From assembly GCA_020726505.1 (NCBI GenBank), contig JAHLEZ010000016.1, positions 558,001 to 622,000 on the forward strand: DNA of 64,000 nt, written 5' to 3'. The notes under the pieces are model-generated. The model ran no database searches, was not told where the DNA came from, and worked only from the letters and a program-made list of their open reading frames with translations. Each line of letters begins with the position of its first letter. The stretch's first letter is position 1. Origin of the DNA: Leptodontidium sp. MPI-SDFR-AT-0119 (Eukaryota; Ascomycota; Leotiomycetes; Helotiales; Leptodontidiaceae). Positions 33,506 to 45,202 of the stretch are shown here, piece after piece. Both the position numbers and the translations under genes were made by a program.

Positions 33506-33789
33506 TTTAAAGAGCTTTAGGTTTAAGTAGGATTTAGTTAGGCTTATAGGGATCTTTTTGTTTTTACGTAGAGTTTTAATTAAGTTTTTTTTTATAAATT
33601 TGCAAGATCTTTAGCTAAGTTTAGCCAGATTAGTTATAAGATTTGAGTAGAATTAAGTAGATTTCTAGTGTTTTAGTTATAAAGATACTTAATTTATTAA
33701 ATAGAAAAGTCTTTATAAATAAAAATAATATAGAATTTCTTTATATACTTTTAATAAATATATTTAAAGCTCTTTAACTTAAGATCTAT

Positions 33790-36700
33790 AATCACTAAAG
33801 TTTAAGAGAACTCTAAAGAGCTCGAATTTCTGGCGAGACAAATTCTTCGTGAGACTATTAGTAGGCATATTAGTAATTAGAAGATATATTACTTTAAAGG
33901 ATCTATGAGTATACTCTTACTTTAATCACATGTTATAAATATTAATATAACGCAGTTTTGTCGCGATCCTTTTAGTATTATTTACAACGAGCCTAATAAT
34001 TTGTTGATTATTACACAGAATCTCCCACGTCTTACTTAAATTAAGAGCTAGATTTTCGAAGAAGCGCTAAAGAGTTATAGTTTCTTTACTTATATACTCT
34101 AATATAAGTAATTCTACTTTAATTGTTAAAGTAGTGATTATTACTTGTCTTAATACTTTCTAAATCATTAGCCTACTAAACAAAAAGATCACGTAACCTT
34201 AAGATAAGCGTCGTGTCTCTATATTATTAATAAAAGAGGCGTCGGAGGTAATAATAATTACTCTGCTATAGTGCCTACTATAAATAATACCTAGGAAGCG
34301 CGTACTAAACAGGTAGCGAATAAGCCAATATATTATAGTGAAGTATTTAGGCCTAAGGTTTATTGCGAATTATAAGAGCAAGGCAATTATATATATAACA
34401 TCCAGTCTTGTAATAATTACTATGTATAAGACGGAGCCTACTCTCTCCTAGTATACTTTAATGTGTTTCTTAGAAGCTTGTTTTATGTACTTAACAAGAT
34501 CGATTTACGGTAGCGGTGTCGTTAGATAATTACTATTTACTTACTTAAATTTACGAGCGATCTTTTTAAAGTATTAGTTATAGATTAAGGAGATCGTTTT
34601 GCGCTTTCGATTACGTAATACTTTAATCCCTAAGAATTACTTAATGTTTCTAAGATTATATATATCGTATGCCTAGTTTAGACGCTTAATAAGATCCTGT
34701 CTGAGCTTCTAATTATCTCAGTGATAAAGTACTTAAATGTCGTCTACGTAAAAGAAGACTAGGATTTTGTGTTTTAGATCTGTGAATATACAAGGCTCCT
34801 CTGAGTAAGGAGAGAGCCCTAGATCGGTCAGAGTCTTGCTTATATACTTGTATTAGAGGTAAGGGGAATCACGTATTTCGTAGAGTGCGCGATTAACTCT
34901 TAATACTTGGCTAGGCTATTAAAAACCGGGTGGAAATTAGTAATACACTGTTTTACTGTTTATATCTCTTAAGGCATTAATAAAGGCATTAATCACGTCG
35001 AAGCACTTGACTTTTAAATCAAAATAGGCTACGAGCGCTATAGCGATTCTAAAAGACTTTGTAGAGAGCGTGCTAGCGTATGTTAATATAATCATTGCCT
35101 CACTTTAGAGATTACCCCGAACTACTATTCGTGAGTAACATCTTGAGATATATCCGTCTTTATTTAGCTTGTACTTAAAGACTTATATAAGCGGGATAAG
35201 TGTGTTTATAGTGCTTAAATCGTACTTCTATAAGTACTAACATCTATGTTTATTTATATCCCCTATTTCTAATTTATAGTCTTTTAGAAACCACCTTCTT
35301 ATTAAGTAGTTCTTAAGATTGCTCTACCTCTTTAGCTTTAGTAAAAGATCTTAGACCTTGACTTTAAGAAGTAAGAACTTCCCTTTTAATAACAGGCGAT
35401 TTACTTACATCGCTGCCGCGATCACTAAATATATTATCTTAGTTAATTCCCTAAAATCGTCTTGTTTTTCTTAAGACATATATTAATTAGGCACAAGCCT
35501 ATAAAGAAGCTAGTTAATTTCAGATTAAAGATTACTATACTTAGTTAGAGTGCGCTCGTTAAAGTCCACACCCCCGAGGTTTAAGTCACCCCTGAGATTA
35601 AGGTTACCCTTTTAAGAGCGCGTTTCTTTAAGGATAATAATAAGCGTTATAAATACTCTACTACCTTTACCTCCTTTACGCAGTCTCCCTCTTTTTCTTA
35701 TATTTCTTGCTAGCTTTTCTCGAGCACTTAAAGTTTTAAATTAAGCCGTGGCGGCCTTAACCTTTATTTAAGAGCGTGTTATTACTTTCGTCTGTCCTCG
35801 TACGTTTAACTAAACTCTTAACGCTTTAGTCCGAGAGCGCGTTACTACTTTCGATAACGAATCCGAGGTTTTAGGAGCTTACGCTTAAGGAGTTAATTAC
35901 TCTAGACTTTTATTCGCAACTTCTTGAGTTACTTAACTAAAGTTTTCAGTTAGTTCCTCTAATACTTCTTCTAGTAATAGTGACTTTACTCGCGGGTAAT
36001 CCGCTTCTAGAGTAAATAACAGTATTTGAATCTCGAGTCTAGAAGCTCGAGACAGACCTCTAGCTTAGTCCTGTAGTACGTTCGACGCCCGATCTGTGAG
36101 TTGTATATTCTTACTCAGACGCGATCCCTCTAAGTCTTATTCTATGCCTGGCGCAAGCCCTAAGTTGTACGCACTCGACCTTTACTCCTTGCCCTCTACT
36201 AGTACTTTAACCGGCGCGTCGTTTAATATAAGAGTGGCTTTAGGAGTTAAAAGTCCCGTTATAATACTCGGTTCTCTAGTATCCTTCACCCCCGAGTTTT
36301 AACTCTTTAAAGTAGTAGTTAGTCCCTTAATAGGCTCAGAAAGTAATATTAAAGCGCTTTTAACTATAGCTGTCACTTCTTTAATAGTCTTATTACTTAT
36401 AATATTCTCTAGGATTCCGGCCTAGTTTATAACTAATTTATCTTCTTCGATGAGATCGTAAATCGACTAAGCTTCCTCAACTGTAATCATTACTTCTTCT
36501 TGACTTAACGTATAAAACACGTCTTTATTAAAGCGTATATTACGCGTGACAATAATTTAGTCAAGACGTAGTACTTAAATCTAATAGATATTAAAAGTAT
36601 AGAAACTTACTAAGTATTTAATATATACACGCGTATTTACTTTAAACGCTCTTTTCTCTTACCCTTTTACTCGTTCTATTATTAATAAATATACTTTATA

Positions 36701-39500
36701 CTCAAAGACGTAAATTTTATTCTAATTTAGTCTAAGATTTATAGTAAACTTTATAATAAGCACTAGATTATATTATCGAAAGTAGTTACGAAACTACTAA
36801 TCTAGTGTTTCTAGTAGTAACTACTAATTATTCACGCGCCTAGGGCTCCTATTATATAAGTAAATGCCTCCTAATATACATTTAATAACTAGTTCCGCGG
36901 GGAGATTTACTAAGAGCCTTATTTTAATTCCCTTATTAATTACTTCTTAGTTAGCCCTTTCGGCGCCGCTATTTGGCTTATAAGTTAAAGTAAGTGAAAG
37001 CTCGAGTTTAATTCTAAGCTTCTTAGCCTAGTTCTTATATCTCGTGAACCCGCGGATAGTAATAACTGCCTTTTCTTAGTCGTGTTTTAGTCTGTATATT
37101 AAGAGTCCGAATTGCTTACGAACCTAGCGTTTAAAGCTCTCGATGTATTCGAAGACTATATTATACTCTTTATTTTAGAGAGTATAACCCACGAGCAGTC
37201 TACTATACTCATTTTTAAGTAAAAGGAGCCAGGAGTTATTCCTAAATCTAATTAAATAATCGAAGAGATCCTAAGTAACTCTCTAAAATAGTCTAAGTGA
37301 TCGTCTCTCGATTAGGCGTCTAGAGATTACTTGAGATACGTGAATTAAAGCGTAATACTCACACTTAATTCTCCCTATTACCTTAGTAATCCTAACATTC
37401 CTAGCTAAACTTATTAACTTTCTTAAGACATCTAGCCCTAAGTGTCTAGAGCGTAAATACTAATATATTTCCGTATTTATTCTTAGTCTCTTATACTCTC
37501 GCGATAGTCTATAGAATTTATTAATACTTCGTTTAAGCGTTAAAAACATTACGGTACTTATAGTATTAAAAGGGATTTCACGGGAGTTCGACAAATAATT
37601 AAAAAGCTCATTAAATTCAAAGAATATAAGGTTTTACTTACGAACTAACTATTATATAATTAAGTAGTCCCCTATAAGATCGTTTTCTTCCTTCTAGTGT
37701 AAAGTATAGTCTATTCTATAGTATTAAAGCCCGCTATTATAAAGACGAGCTTTAAAAATAATATAAATATAAAATCCTTTTATAATAATAACGTCATAAA
37801 GGGTTAAATTAAATAACTCCTTATCTAAGTTCTTAAGAGACCCCTTTATAACGCGAATTCCGCGTCTTATAATTAGAAGTTAAGAGCTTTTACACTCTAT
37901 AATGTCCTCCGGTTTAGACTTAATAAATAATCTTAGCTCTAAGAGCGAACAATCGTTAATAAGATTAGTTGCACTATAACTATCAAGAAGAGTACTCGAC
38001 GACAAGGAGTATACTAAGTCCTACATAGAATAGACACTAGGTTAGTAATCTTTTACGAGGCTTAGAAGGATTACTACTTGTACTTACGTACTACTCTTTA
38101 CTCCTTTGTCTAAGATATTTCTAGGGAACGTAAACTTACTTTTGCCCTTATTACTAGCGCTTTTAATAGCGTCCTTAGTAGCTTAAAGTATTAGTTTGTC
38201 TAATTTAATTTAGTCTCGTAGTCCCTTTTATTTACTACTAGTAAAGCGTTATCGGATTTGCTTTACTATAGCGTCGTCTATTAGAGGATTTAGTCTAATA
38301 TTTCTATTAAGGTCTTTTATATAAACCTTCTTATAAATGGCAAGTTAAAGTCGAGTGTAATTTAAAGGGCTCCATTTGTAGGTCCGATTATTCTAGTAAG
38401 GGCATGACTTCTTAGGGGATTTCCTTTTTAAAGGTTTACGAGCGTCCTTATTACCTTCTAACGTCACTCTATTATTAGACGATTGTTTACTAAGAGTAGT
38501 AAAGTGTCTATAGCCTCGGGTTTTATGGCCTAATAAAAGAGCTTAGTATTAAGGACTTAATTTATTGGCGTAAAAGAATCGAGCTAGCTAATTAATAATA
38601 TAAGAAGGGGGAAGACTAAAGGTCTCGTACTCTTAAATTTTCTTATTTTAGCGCTTTGCTTACAAGTGATTAAAGTTCCCTGCCGTAACTAAGAAGTTAA
38701 TTATACTGATTATTCCTTCTACGTCTGTTACCTTATATAACTAAGCTTTTCGAATAAGCTCCTAGTAAGACATAATCTATACGCGAGGGTTACTTTTTCC
38801 CTTAGTCTTAAGGGATTCCCGGTAGTCGTTTCGTGTTTAAGTTTAAATCGACATTTCCGTTTAATAGAGTACCTCCTTAAGGGAGCGAAGGATCGCTTGA
38901 ATATTTATACGCTTTTCTTATATTACTCGAGCTGCTGTAATACTAAAGAATTACTTAGTTATACTCCTCTTGATTTAGTCGTAAAGTTTGAAGTAATTAA
39001 AAGTTTAAGACTACCAAATTATATTTTAGAGGACGTACTCTTTAGCCTTAACTTCCACTTACTCCCGGAGTAACTCAAGGGTTATAGGGTTAGGCCTTAT
39101 TAGTAATACTAGGAGCGGTTCAAACATTCTAGAGTTCCCCCTTATACTAGGGGTTAGAGGCGTAAACGTTTAATTGCCTCTACCCTCGGAACCTAAGCTG
39201 ACGGTAGCTGTACTGCTTGCTGCGGTGCTCGAGGATCTAGGAGCTCTCTTGGCGTTTCTTAGAATTATTACTTGATTGTTTATTGCCTAGGTCTTAAGTT
39301 ATTCTCCGTAAGTATATATAGAGAGCTAGTAGTCTATGTTGTTTTTAGTATTAGCTTCCTCCGCGAGCTCTTTAACAGTTAGAGGAGTAATATTAAAGAT
39401 TTTAAATAAAGACGTAATATCTTTTCTATTAAGGTCGACGTATAGCTAAAGTCTGAGTATATTTGCTATGAGCGTAAAGTGTACAAACCATACTAGCCAG
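33790..39500 (-). pseudogene. copia gag-pol remnant of element A
   Basis: Minus strand, right to left: a gag zinc-knuckle trace (LLLGHKTRGYRHF near 38520), protease STLLDSYSATNLINDCSLL near 37980 (family LDSGAT..V.ND), integrase KNxAKKLRIKLELSLTLTY followed by NSGAERAN near 36970 (family: GI..E...PYTPEQNGVAERAN), then reverse transcriptase VNRALYEIRDSPYL near 34890 and FFYVDDI near 34745. RNase H ends with TKLRYINIYNM, NMPTNSLTKNLSRQKFE near 33800-33940. RIP stops occur throughout. Boundaries are approximate. Confidence 0.85.
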
Positions 39501-39695
39501 TCTTCTAGTTTAGCACATAAGATCTTAGACGATAAGAGCTTAGTAGGTTCGTTAATACTTATAAAAGACATATCGAATAATTAATATATAATTGTAGAAT
39601 TAAAAGTAGAGGTTAAATAATCATAGAACTTATTAACTAAAAGTTCTTTTGCGAATGCGCCGTGTAACTTAAATAAGACAAGTATGGCTCTTAAC

Positions 39696-39889
39696 TATTA
39701 TATAGAAGAAGAGCATTAGCTCAAGGGTTTAAAAGATTCTACGATTAGATGAGGTTCTAGAAAGTGTGTTCAAAGATTAATTAAATTGAGCGTTGTCCTC
39801 TTAAAGAAAGGAGCTGGAGACTAGGTTTATATACCTGGAGTGCTTACGCAAGCATGCACCAGACCAAAGAACTGCGCTAGTGCGCGACA
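39696..39889 (-). repeat. Right LTR of copia element A (5' LTR)
   Basis: 194 bp; its plus-strand start TATTATATAG is TGTCGTGTAG after four transitions. Followed by CTTGT. Confidence 0.9.
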
Positions 39890-40430
39890 CTTGTTTAGTA
39901 TATACTTCTTAGGGATCGTTTACAGCTATTAATAGCGCGGAACGTAGTTTATAATAGTATCTAATACTTCTTTCGTAAATAATTTAAAAACTAAGCGTTC
40001 TTTATAAGGGCTTATTATTCTTTTGTTTAAGGGTATTATACTTTAAAAAGTATTTAAATAAGATATAATCACTACCTCGATTATAAAAGCTAAGCTCTTA
40101 GGGGTAAAGTGAATTACAAAGGAGGTTATAACACTATAAAGGCTCTTTAAAGAAATATACTTTAATGTGAGGTACCCCTAGAATATCTTTTATAATAATT
40201 AATAGACGATTAGACTTATAATTAAAGAAAACTAGCGTATACTAACTAAGCTTAGGCACGTTAATATTTAAAATATATAGTTATACTAAGAGTACTAAAA
40301 AGGCAGTTTTAAGGTTATGTATTTGCTTAGTAGTGAGATGTACGCTAATGGCCTTACTAAAAACCTCTTACGCTAGAAGTTTAAGACCTTCTTAGTACTA
40401 CTTAACTGATAAGATACTAGGTCGTTAGTA
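39890..40430 (+). pseudogene. copia RNase H remnant (outer element, after the insertion)
   Basis: Plus-strand text IYIDNKQTIRLIIKEN, LTKLRHVNIxNIxLY and MYANGLTKNLLRxKFKTFLV (about 40195-40400) matches the copia RNase H end (KQTI.L......TKLRHVDI.H.WLR...MPADGLTK.L...KF..F). It continues the reverse transcriptase that stops at 31252, so the two belong to one element split by element A. Confidence 0.8.
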
Positions 40431-40724
40431 AAAGAGCTTAATTAAAGCTTACACTTTATTATAAAACACACTCTTTTGTTTTCCTTTGTATTTTTTAAGG
40501 TAGTATAGTTACTTTAAGTATACTCTTTTTAAGTTATTAAAGGGTAAGAATTCCATTCCGACTAAAGTTATAACTAAACTAACGTAAAGCAAGTATATAA
40601 GGACCTGTTCTTAAGTTGCTTATAAGGTAACAGACTATAACTTTAAAGAGGCACGTTCTTAAGCTATTATTAAGTCGCGAACTAAACTATTAATAAATCT
40701 ACTAGCTCTACTAATAACTCCTTA

Positions 40725-41310
40725 ATACGGCGGCGGCGGGCGGCTACACTAGCGGCACTATTAGCAGCAGCAGTAGTACTAGCACTAGTACTAATAGCAT
40801 TAGCACTAGTACTAACCTGAATAGGTGGGAGAATTAGGCGGGGGCGGCAGCGGCTAGACAACTAAAGTTAGTTTCTTTAAAAGTTATTATAAAGACGGAA
40901 TAAATATACTAGGGGCAATAAAAGTATCGCGGACCGCGGCCTAAAGGGATCTTAATTACTACTTAGAGTTAGCTAAACTCAAAGAAACAAGAACTAAAGT
41001 CAAACTTACGTAGGTACGCGTGACACTACGCTTCTCCTTTAAGAAGGTAGTAAAGCTACTATAATAATAGGCCTAACAAGACCGGCGTAATTATGATTTT
41101 AACCGTGGCACCGAAGGCACTAGGCCGAGCCAGCGGCATCTTAATAAATATTAATAAAGAGGTTACCCTTTAAGGCAGCTTTAACGTATACTAAGCAAGG
41201 GACCTCCTTATTAACACCTGCCTCAGCGCGACGGCGAGAGGGGGTGGCGGGGGCGGCGAGAGGGGGCGCAAGAGAGGAGGTGCGGGGGCGGCGGCGAGGA
41301 GCGGCGGCAG
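40725..41310. repeat. Low-complexity GGC/AGC-rich tracts
   Basis: Two GC-rich blocks in otherwise AT-rich DNA: 40729-40855 (GGCGGCG, then AGCAGCAGTAGTACTAGCAC-type repeats) and 41225-41312 (GGCGGCGAGAGGGGG-type repeats). They lie between the RNase H end and the 3' LTR of the outer copia element. CG-rich but CA-poor sequence would resist RIP, which may be why they survive. Confidence 0.7.
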
Positions 41311-41729
41311 ACTATTATAACTAGTTAATATACTCTAACTTACTTAACTTCTCAACTTCTTGACTTAAATAACGTCGGAACTAATCTTAAATTAATAAAA
41401 CACAAGGGAAACGTACCTTCTTTATTATATAAGTAGCGGCGAGGTTAAAGCGCCAAGAGGCGCGGGCGGCTAACTTAGCGGCGAAGACACGACTTATTTT
41501 GAATTTAATATACTTACAAAAGGAAGTTATAATAGGGGAGTAGTTACTTATATACTCTCGTTTATATATTCGGCATATTTACTCTAACTACTCTTTACTA
41601 TTTTTCCTTATTATCTATTAGTTTACTATTATTAATTATATATAATATGTCGATTTCTTATTGTTTATTATATTTATTAAGCACTTGTTTACTTCGCTAA
41701 AGCTTAATATTATCCTTAGCGAGGGGGTG

Positions 41730-41925
41730 TGTCGTGTAGGTTATAATAGGCCGGCTAAGCGAGCCTAATCAAAGGCACTATAGCCAAAGCGCCCGCGAGC
41801 TTTATATTTAGGGAGCTCGAATATACTATACGTAAATAATACAACAATAGTCTAATACACAACTGCGTAACCTTTAATCAATCAATATTAGCCTCTGTGG
41901 AGCCTCAAGGTATGTTTGCACGACA
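41730..41925 (+). repeat. 3' LTR of the outer copia element
   Basis: 196 bp, TGTCGTGTAGG... to ...TTTGCACGACA, preceded by the purine tract GAGGGGGTG. The partner LTR was not found. After it the sequence changes from RIP-degraded to ordinary composition, so this is a true outer boundary. 41926-42343 shows no gene. Confidence 0.75.
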
Positions 41926-42343
41926 AAGAGGTACTTGAATTCTCGGTTATGCCATTATTGGGTCCTTCGAAAATTCAAGAATTAATTTGTAAATAGTGTT
42001 TTAAAAGAAGACTAATACTTACTTCCACTTGTTTATTCCAGAATGGGATTTGGAATCAACTTGACTCTACGGTCTAATTTACTATAGGAGTTACTGTACA
42101 AAAAATATCAAAGAATCAGGACAAAGGTTTATAAGTTATTTTGTTTTCTAATACAGATCTGGGACGTTTCCAGGACTCTTGCACGAGCAACTAAATCCGC
42201 CCCCTGTCTTTGCCCCCTGTCTTTGCCCCCCGGTCCTGCCCCCGGTTTCTGCCATGTTCTGTGTCAGCAAAAGCATTCTTGTCCAGTCCCGAAAAGGTCG
42301 TGGCGGCCACTGGGATAAGATGCATTACGTGGAAGGCAGAATT

Positions 42344-42513
42344 AATTCGGCTCGCGCCAGCGCAGCCAATGCGATGGTGCTTGACAGACGGCAGCGGTTG
42401 AAAAGGAGCAAAATTCGGCTCCCTGGCGCCAGCGCAGCTATTGCGATGGTGCTTGAGGGACGATGGCGTTGAAAAGGAGCAAAATTCGGCTCCCTAGCGC
42501 CAGCGCTGTCTCC
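42344..42513 (+). repeat. Tandem repeat, 68-71 bp units
   Basis: About 2.4 copies beginning AATTCGGCTC at 42344, 42412 and 42483. Each carries GCGCCAGCGCAGC and ends with GGAGCAAAATTCGGCTCC, a small GGAGC/GCTCC hairpin motif. A 97-codon frame across it is a by-product of the repeat. Confidence 0.85.
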
Positions 42514-43149
42514 TATCAAAGCTCAGATGATGACCTTTACTATGTTGATCGACTGGCAGAAGGAAGGGAACTAGGAGTAGGGGGCATGGAGTAAAGTGTG
42601 AGAGGCAAGGTCTAATAACTTAGATTGCTTGCAAGAGAACTGCGATATTGACCGAATTCAACCGACGCGTTATTGGTCTCACTTAAGATGACCAAAAGAC
42701 TTTTAAGATTAATCGTATAATAAAATCAGTCGTACATTATTGAGCCTATGTGTTGCACATCACAAAAGAAAAAGGCACTTTGTCTGGCAGTCGGTGTAGT
42801 GCAGATTATAGAAATGCTTTAGATTTTTGTATTATTAGCCGAAGTAGTTTGGGTTTTAGTGTAAAATTTCAGGTTGCTCTAAGTTCTATTAGACTGAATT
42901 CGTGTACTTTAAGCCAAATTAGTCCGAATAACACTACTAGATTTCGGACTACTTTGGCTTGAAGTATGAATAAGGCATATACGCCGTCGTATAGTATGTT
43001 AAGGCATTATACGTCAGACGCAATCACTTCGAGGTGTAATATTTCAAACTGATGTACACGCAGTTGTAGTACTCCGAATCTAAAATAGTTTCGAGTAGCA
43101 AACTAGTCACGGTTATTACTCACCCACAAGGTGATTCGTTGCTAGCGAC

Positions 43150-43285
43150 GCGGCGGAGGGAGGTGAGTGAGGTCCTACGGCGCTGGCGTATGAGGAACAC
43201 TGGCGTTGGAATGGAGCAAAATTCGGCTCCCTTACAGTGGCGAATCCGTCACGCCGGCGCTTGAGGAACACTGGCGTTGAGAAGG
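43150..43285 (+). repeat. Diverged copies of the GGAGC...GCTCC repeat unit
   Basis: Two units with GGCGCTGGCGTATGAGGAAC / GCCGGCGCTTGAGGAACAC and one GGAGCAAAATTCGGCTCCCT, the same core as at 42344-42513. This shows the unit is dispersed as well as tandem. Confidence 0.7.
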
Positions 43286-43288
43286 GTA

Positions 43289-43417
43289 AATAAATCCACT
43301 CCTTGAGGGTTCTAGAGCACAGACCGACCAAGGGCTTTGGACCAATAGTAATCTGCTTTCACTTTACTTTCTATATGGAAGCTCTGGAAGTATGGACCCT
43401 CAGGGGGTGGATTTATT
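43289..43417. mobile_element. MITE, 129 bp
   Basis: Inverted repeats AATAAATCCACTCCTTGAGG at the left and its complement with two T/C differences at the right, flanked by TA (43287-43288 and 43418-43419). No coding content. Confidence 0.75.
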
Positions 43418-43580
43418 TATCCAAAGACCAATGTAGTGAGCATGCGAGATGCAGTTGTGTTGTACTATGAGGTCATCATCTGTCGGCGTTTCAGAAATTA
43501 GAGTCGGGAAATCCGCGAACATTCTAAAATTAGAGCTAAACCGAGAATTTTGTACTAGTCCCATTTTGCTCGTCACTATT

Positions 43581-43656
43581 CGTCCAGCCGCTCACGTCGT
43601 CCAGCCATTCACGTTGTCCAGCCATACCCGTCGTCCAGCCATTGACTCTGGGAATC
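43581..43656 (+). repeat. Short tandem repeat, about 17-18 bp units
   Basis: Four imperfect units of CGTCGTCCAGCCATTCA type. A trace of the same unit appears near 44590. Confidence 0.8.
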
Positions 43657-43704
43657 CCAGAACTCTGGAATGCCCCCAGATATCAATTCGTCCTAGCTAA
43701 TCGG

Positions 43705-43894
43705 GTTGTGCAACAAGTTATTATACAACAAGTAGTTGTATGACGAGTTATTGTGCAATAAGTAATTGTGCGACACACAACAAGTAGTCGTGCAACGGGT
43801 TATTGTGCAACAAGTAATTGTGCAACAGGTCGTTGTACAACAAGTTATTAAATAGCAAGTAGTTGTGCGACAAGTTATTATGTAATAAGTAGTT
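43705..43894 (+). repeat. Minisatellite, 15-16 bp units
   Basis: About twelve imperfect units of GTGCAACAAGTAATT type, with T/C and A/G variants scattered across units as RIP or ordinary drift would give. Confidence 0.85.
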
Positions 43895-43990
43895 TATCAG
43901 CGTAAGTGACTGGCCTAGTGTTGCGTTGTCACCCTAACGAGACTGCCTCGGCGCTAGGCCGCTTCCAGCTCTGGCGTCTCTCTAGAAGCT

Positions 43991-44152
43991 GATGTTCTGA
44001 CCCATTTTAGTCAGATCATCAACGCTAAAAATATCTTTAATGAAATAGAGCTAACGATATTTTGACCTTTTTGGTCAGATCATGAAAGCTAAAAATATCT
44101 TTAATGAAATGGAGCTAACGATGTTTTGGCCTTTTTGGTCAGATCATTAACG
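43991..44152 (+). repeat. Tandem repeat, 64-65 bp units
   Basis: Units start at 43991, 44056 and 44120 (last one partial). Each holds TTTTGGTCAGATCAT-like and GCTAAAAATATCTTTAATG blocks; GACC...GGTC forms a small palindrome. Confidence 0.85.
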
Positions 44153-44158
44153 CAGGAG

Positions 44159-44408
44159 AGTAGGGATCCCAAGAGGGCGCTCCCAAGAGAATATAACAGC
44201 GAAGAGAAAGCTTTTGGGAGAGCAATCCTAAGAGAACGCTCCCTTGAGAAAACTCCCAGCAGAAAGCTCCCATGTTAATATAGCGGTGAGGAGAATGCTC
44301 CCAGAATATTAGGGCTCCTAGATTATTATAGCGGCCAAGAGTGATCTTCTAGGAGGGCAGGGCTCCCAGAAGAACACTCCTGCGAGTTCAGAGCTCCTGT
44401 GAGACAGC
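44159..44408 (+). repeat. Degenerate GCTCCC-rich array
   Basis: The hexamer GCTCCC/GCTCCT recurs about every 18-25 bp among AAGAG and GAGAA blocks, interleaved with AATATAGCGG-type segments. Probably an old minisatellite. No gene seen from 43900 to 45200. Confidence 0.6.
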
Positions 44409-45202
44409 TCCTGAATCACCATGCCGCTTTGTAGCCCCTAAAAAAATTGCCTCAAAGCCTCTATAGTCTCAAACTTCAGTCTTTGCAGTAACGGACTATA
44501 CTCCGGAAAGAGTTAGAAGTACACAAATAAGGTAAACGGAAATAAGCAAAGTCGTAGTTAGATTTATACTATGTTGTCTATCTCATATCGTCCCGTCGTC
44601 TAGCCACTCACGCCGTCTAAGGTCTATGTAATTGTTTGTGGTTTCCAGAAATAAGGAACCCTGTGGCATATTATAAAGAACGAAGCCGAACAAAGTGGCA
44701 TTATAAAGGTTAAACCGCGCTAAGTCTATTCTTAGAATTATAGGTTCAAATCTGGCCCCTAACTTTTGTTTCAAAAGGGGATAATTCAGGCCCCGCGTGC
44801 AGTCAACCCTTCGACTAAGACTTAGAGAGGCCACGGGTCCAAACTTGGTTCCCATGCTCCCGTTTCTAATACGCCTATTGGCCAGCGAAATCAAGTAACG
44901 AAAAAGCTTTGGACGTACGAAAAGAAGATACTGTGTAAGCGCTGCTGGGGTCTTTCTACCGCTCCGGAAGAGAGACCCTTATCCGGTATAATAGCGTTTA
45001 CACTCTGTGCGGATTGGTTGTTAATTCCTAACGGGAGAAGCTTTTGTATAAAGGCAGTCGAGGATGCTCGCTAATATAACGAACCCTTATATCTCAGGCA
45101 ACAACAGGGGCCGATCGTTCTTGAACTGGCAGATGCTCAACACTTTCGGGCGACCTCGGGTACGTACAACCCAGCAACCGTGTCAACAACCGTGTCAACG
45201 AG

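Larger units (their letters stand above)
31253..39889 (-). mobile_element. Inner copia element A, complete, minus orientation
   Basis: 194-bp LTRs at 31253-31446 and 39696-39889 (TGTCG...CGACA; the right copy starts TATTATATAG, a RIP form of TGTCGTGTAG). The 5-bp duplication CTTGT lies at 31248-31252 and 39890-39894. Total length 8,637 bp. On the minus strand the order is gag, protease, integrase, reverse transcriptase, RNase H; a GGGGTG purine tract abuts the left LTR. A 2.3 kb segment between RNase H and the left LTR holds an extra ORF on the opposite strand. It is inserted at the reverse transcriptase/RNase H junction of another copia element. Confidence 0.92.
30070..41925 (+). mobile_element. 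Outer Ty1/copia element, plus orientation, 5' end missing
   Basis: Copia reverse transcriptase on the plus strand runs up to 31252, is interrupted by a complete second copia element (31253-39889), and resumes with RNase H at 39890. A 196-bp LTR (41730-41925) with TGTCGTG...CACGACA ends follows, directly preceded by a purine tract GAGGGGGTG. The left end runs into the hAT remnant at 30069 and no 5' LTR was found, so the element is truncated or further split. Confidence 0.78.

Noticed and set aside
36096..36302. 68-codon plus-strand frame repeated at 63392-63598
   Set aside because: It lies antisense within the integrase-to-reverse-transcriptase part of copia pol; conservation between copies follows from pol, unlike the convergent ORF outside pol.
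42179..42472. 97-codon frame
   Set aside because: Produced by the 68-71-bp tandem repeat; no protein-like signature.
43705..43894. CRISPR-like array
   Set aside because: Units are contiguous and degenerate, with no unique spacers, and the genome is eukaryotic.
44680..44800. Possible tRNA or SINE B-box (GGTTCAAATC)
   Set aside because: The T-arm does not pair and no acceptor stem or A-box can be built, so no RNA gene is called.
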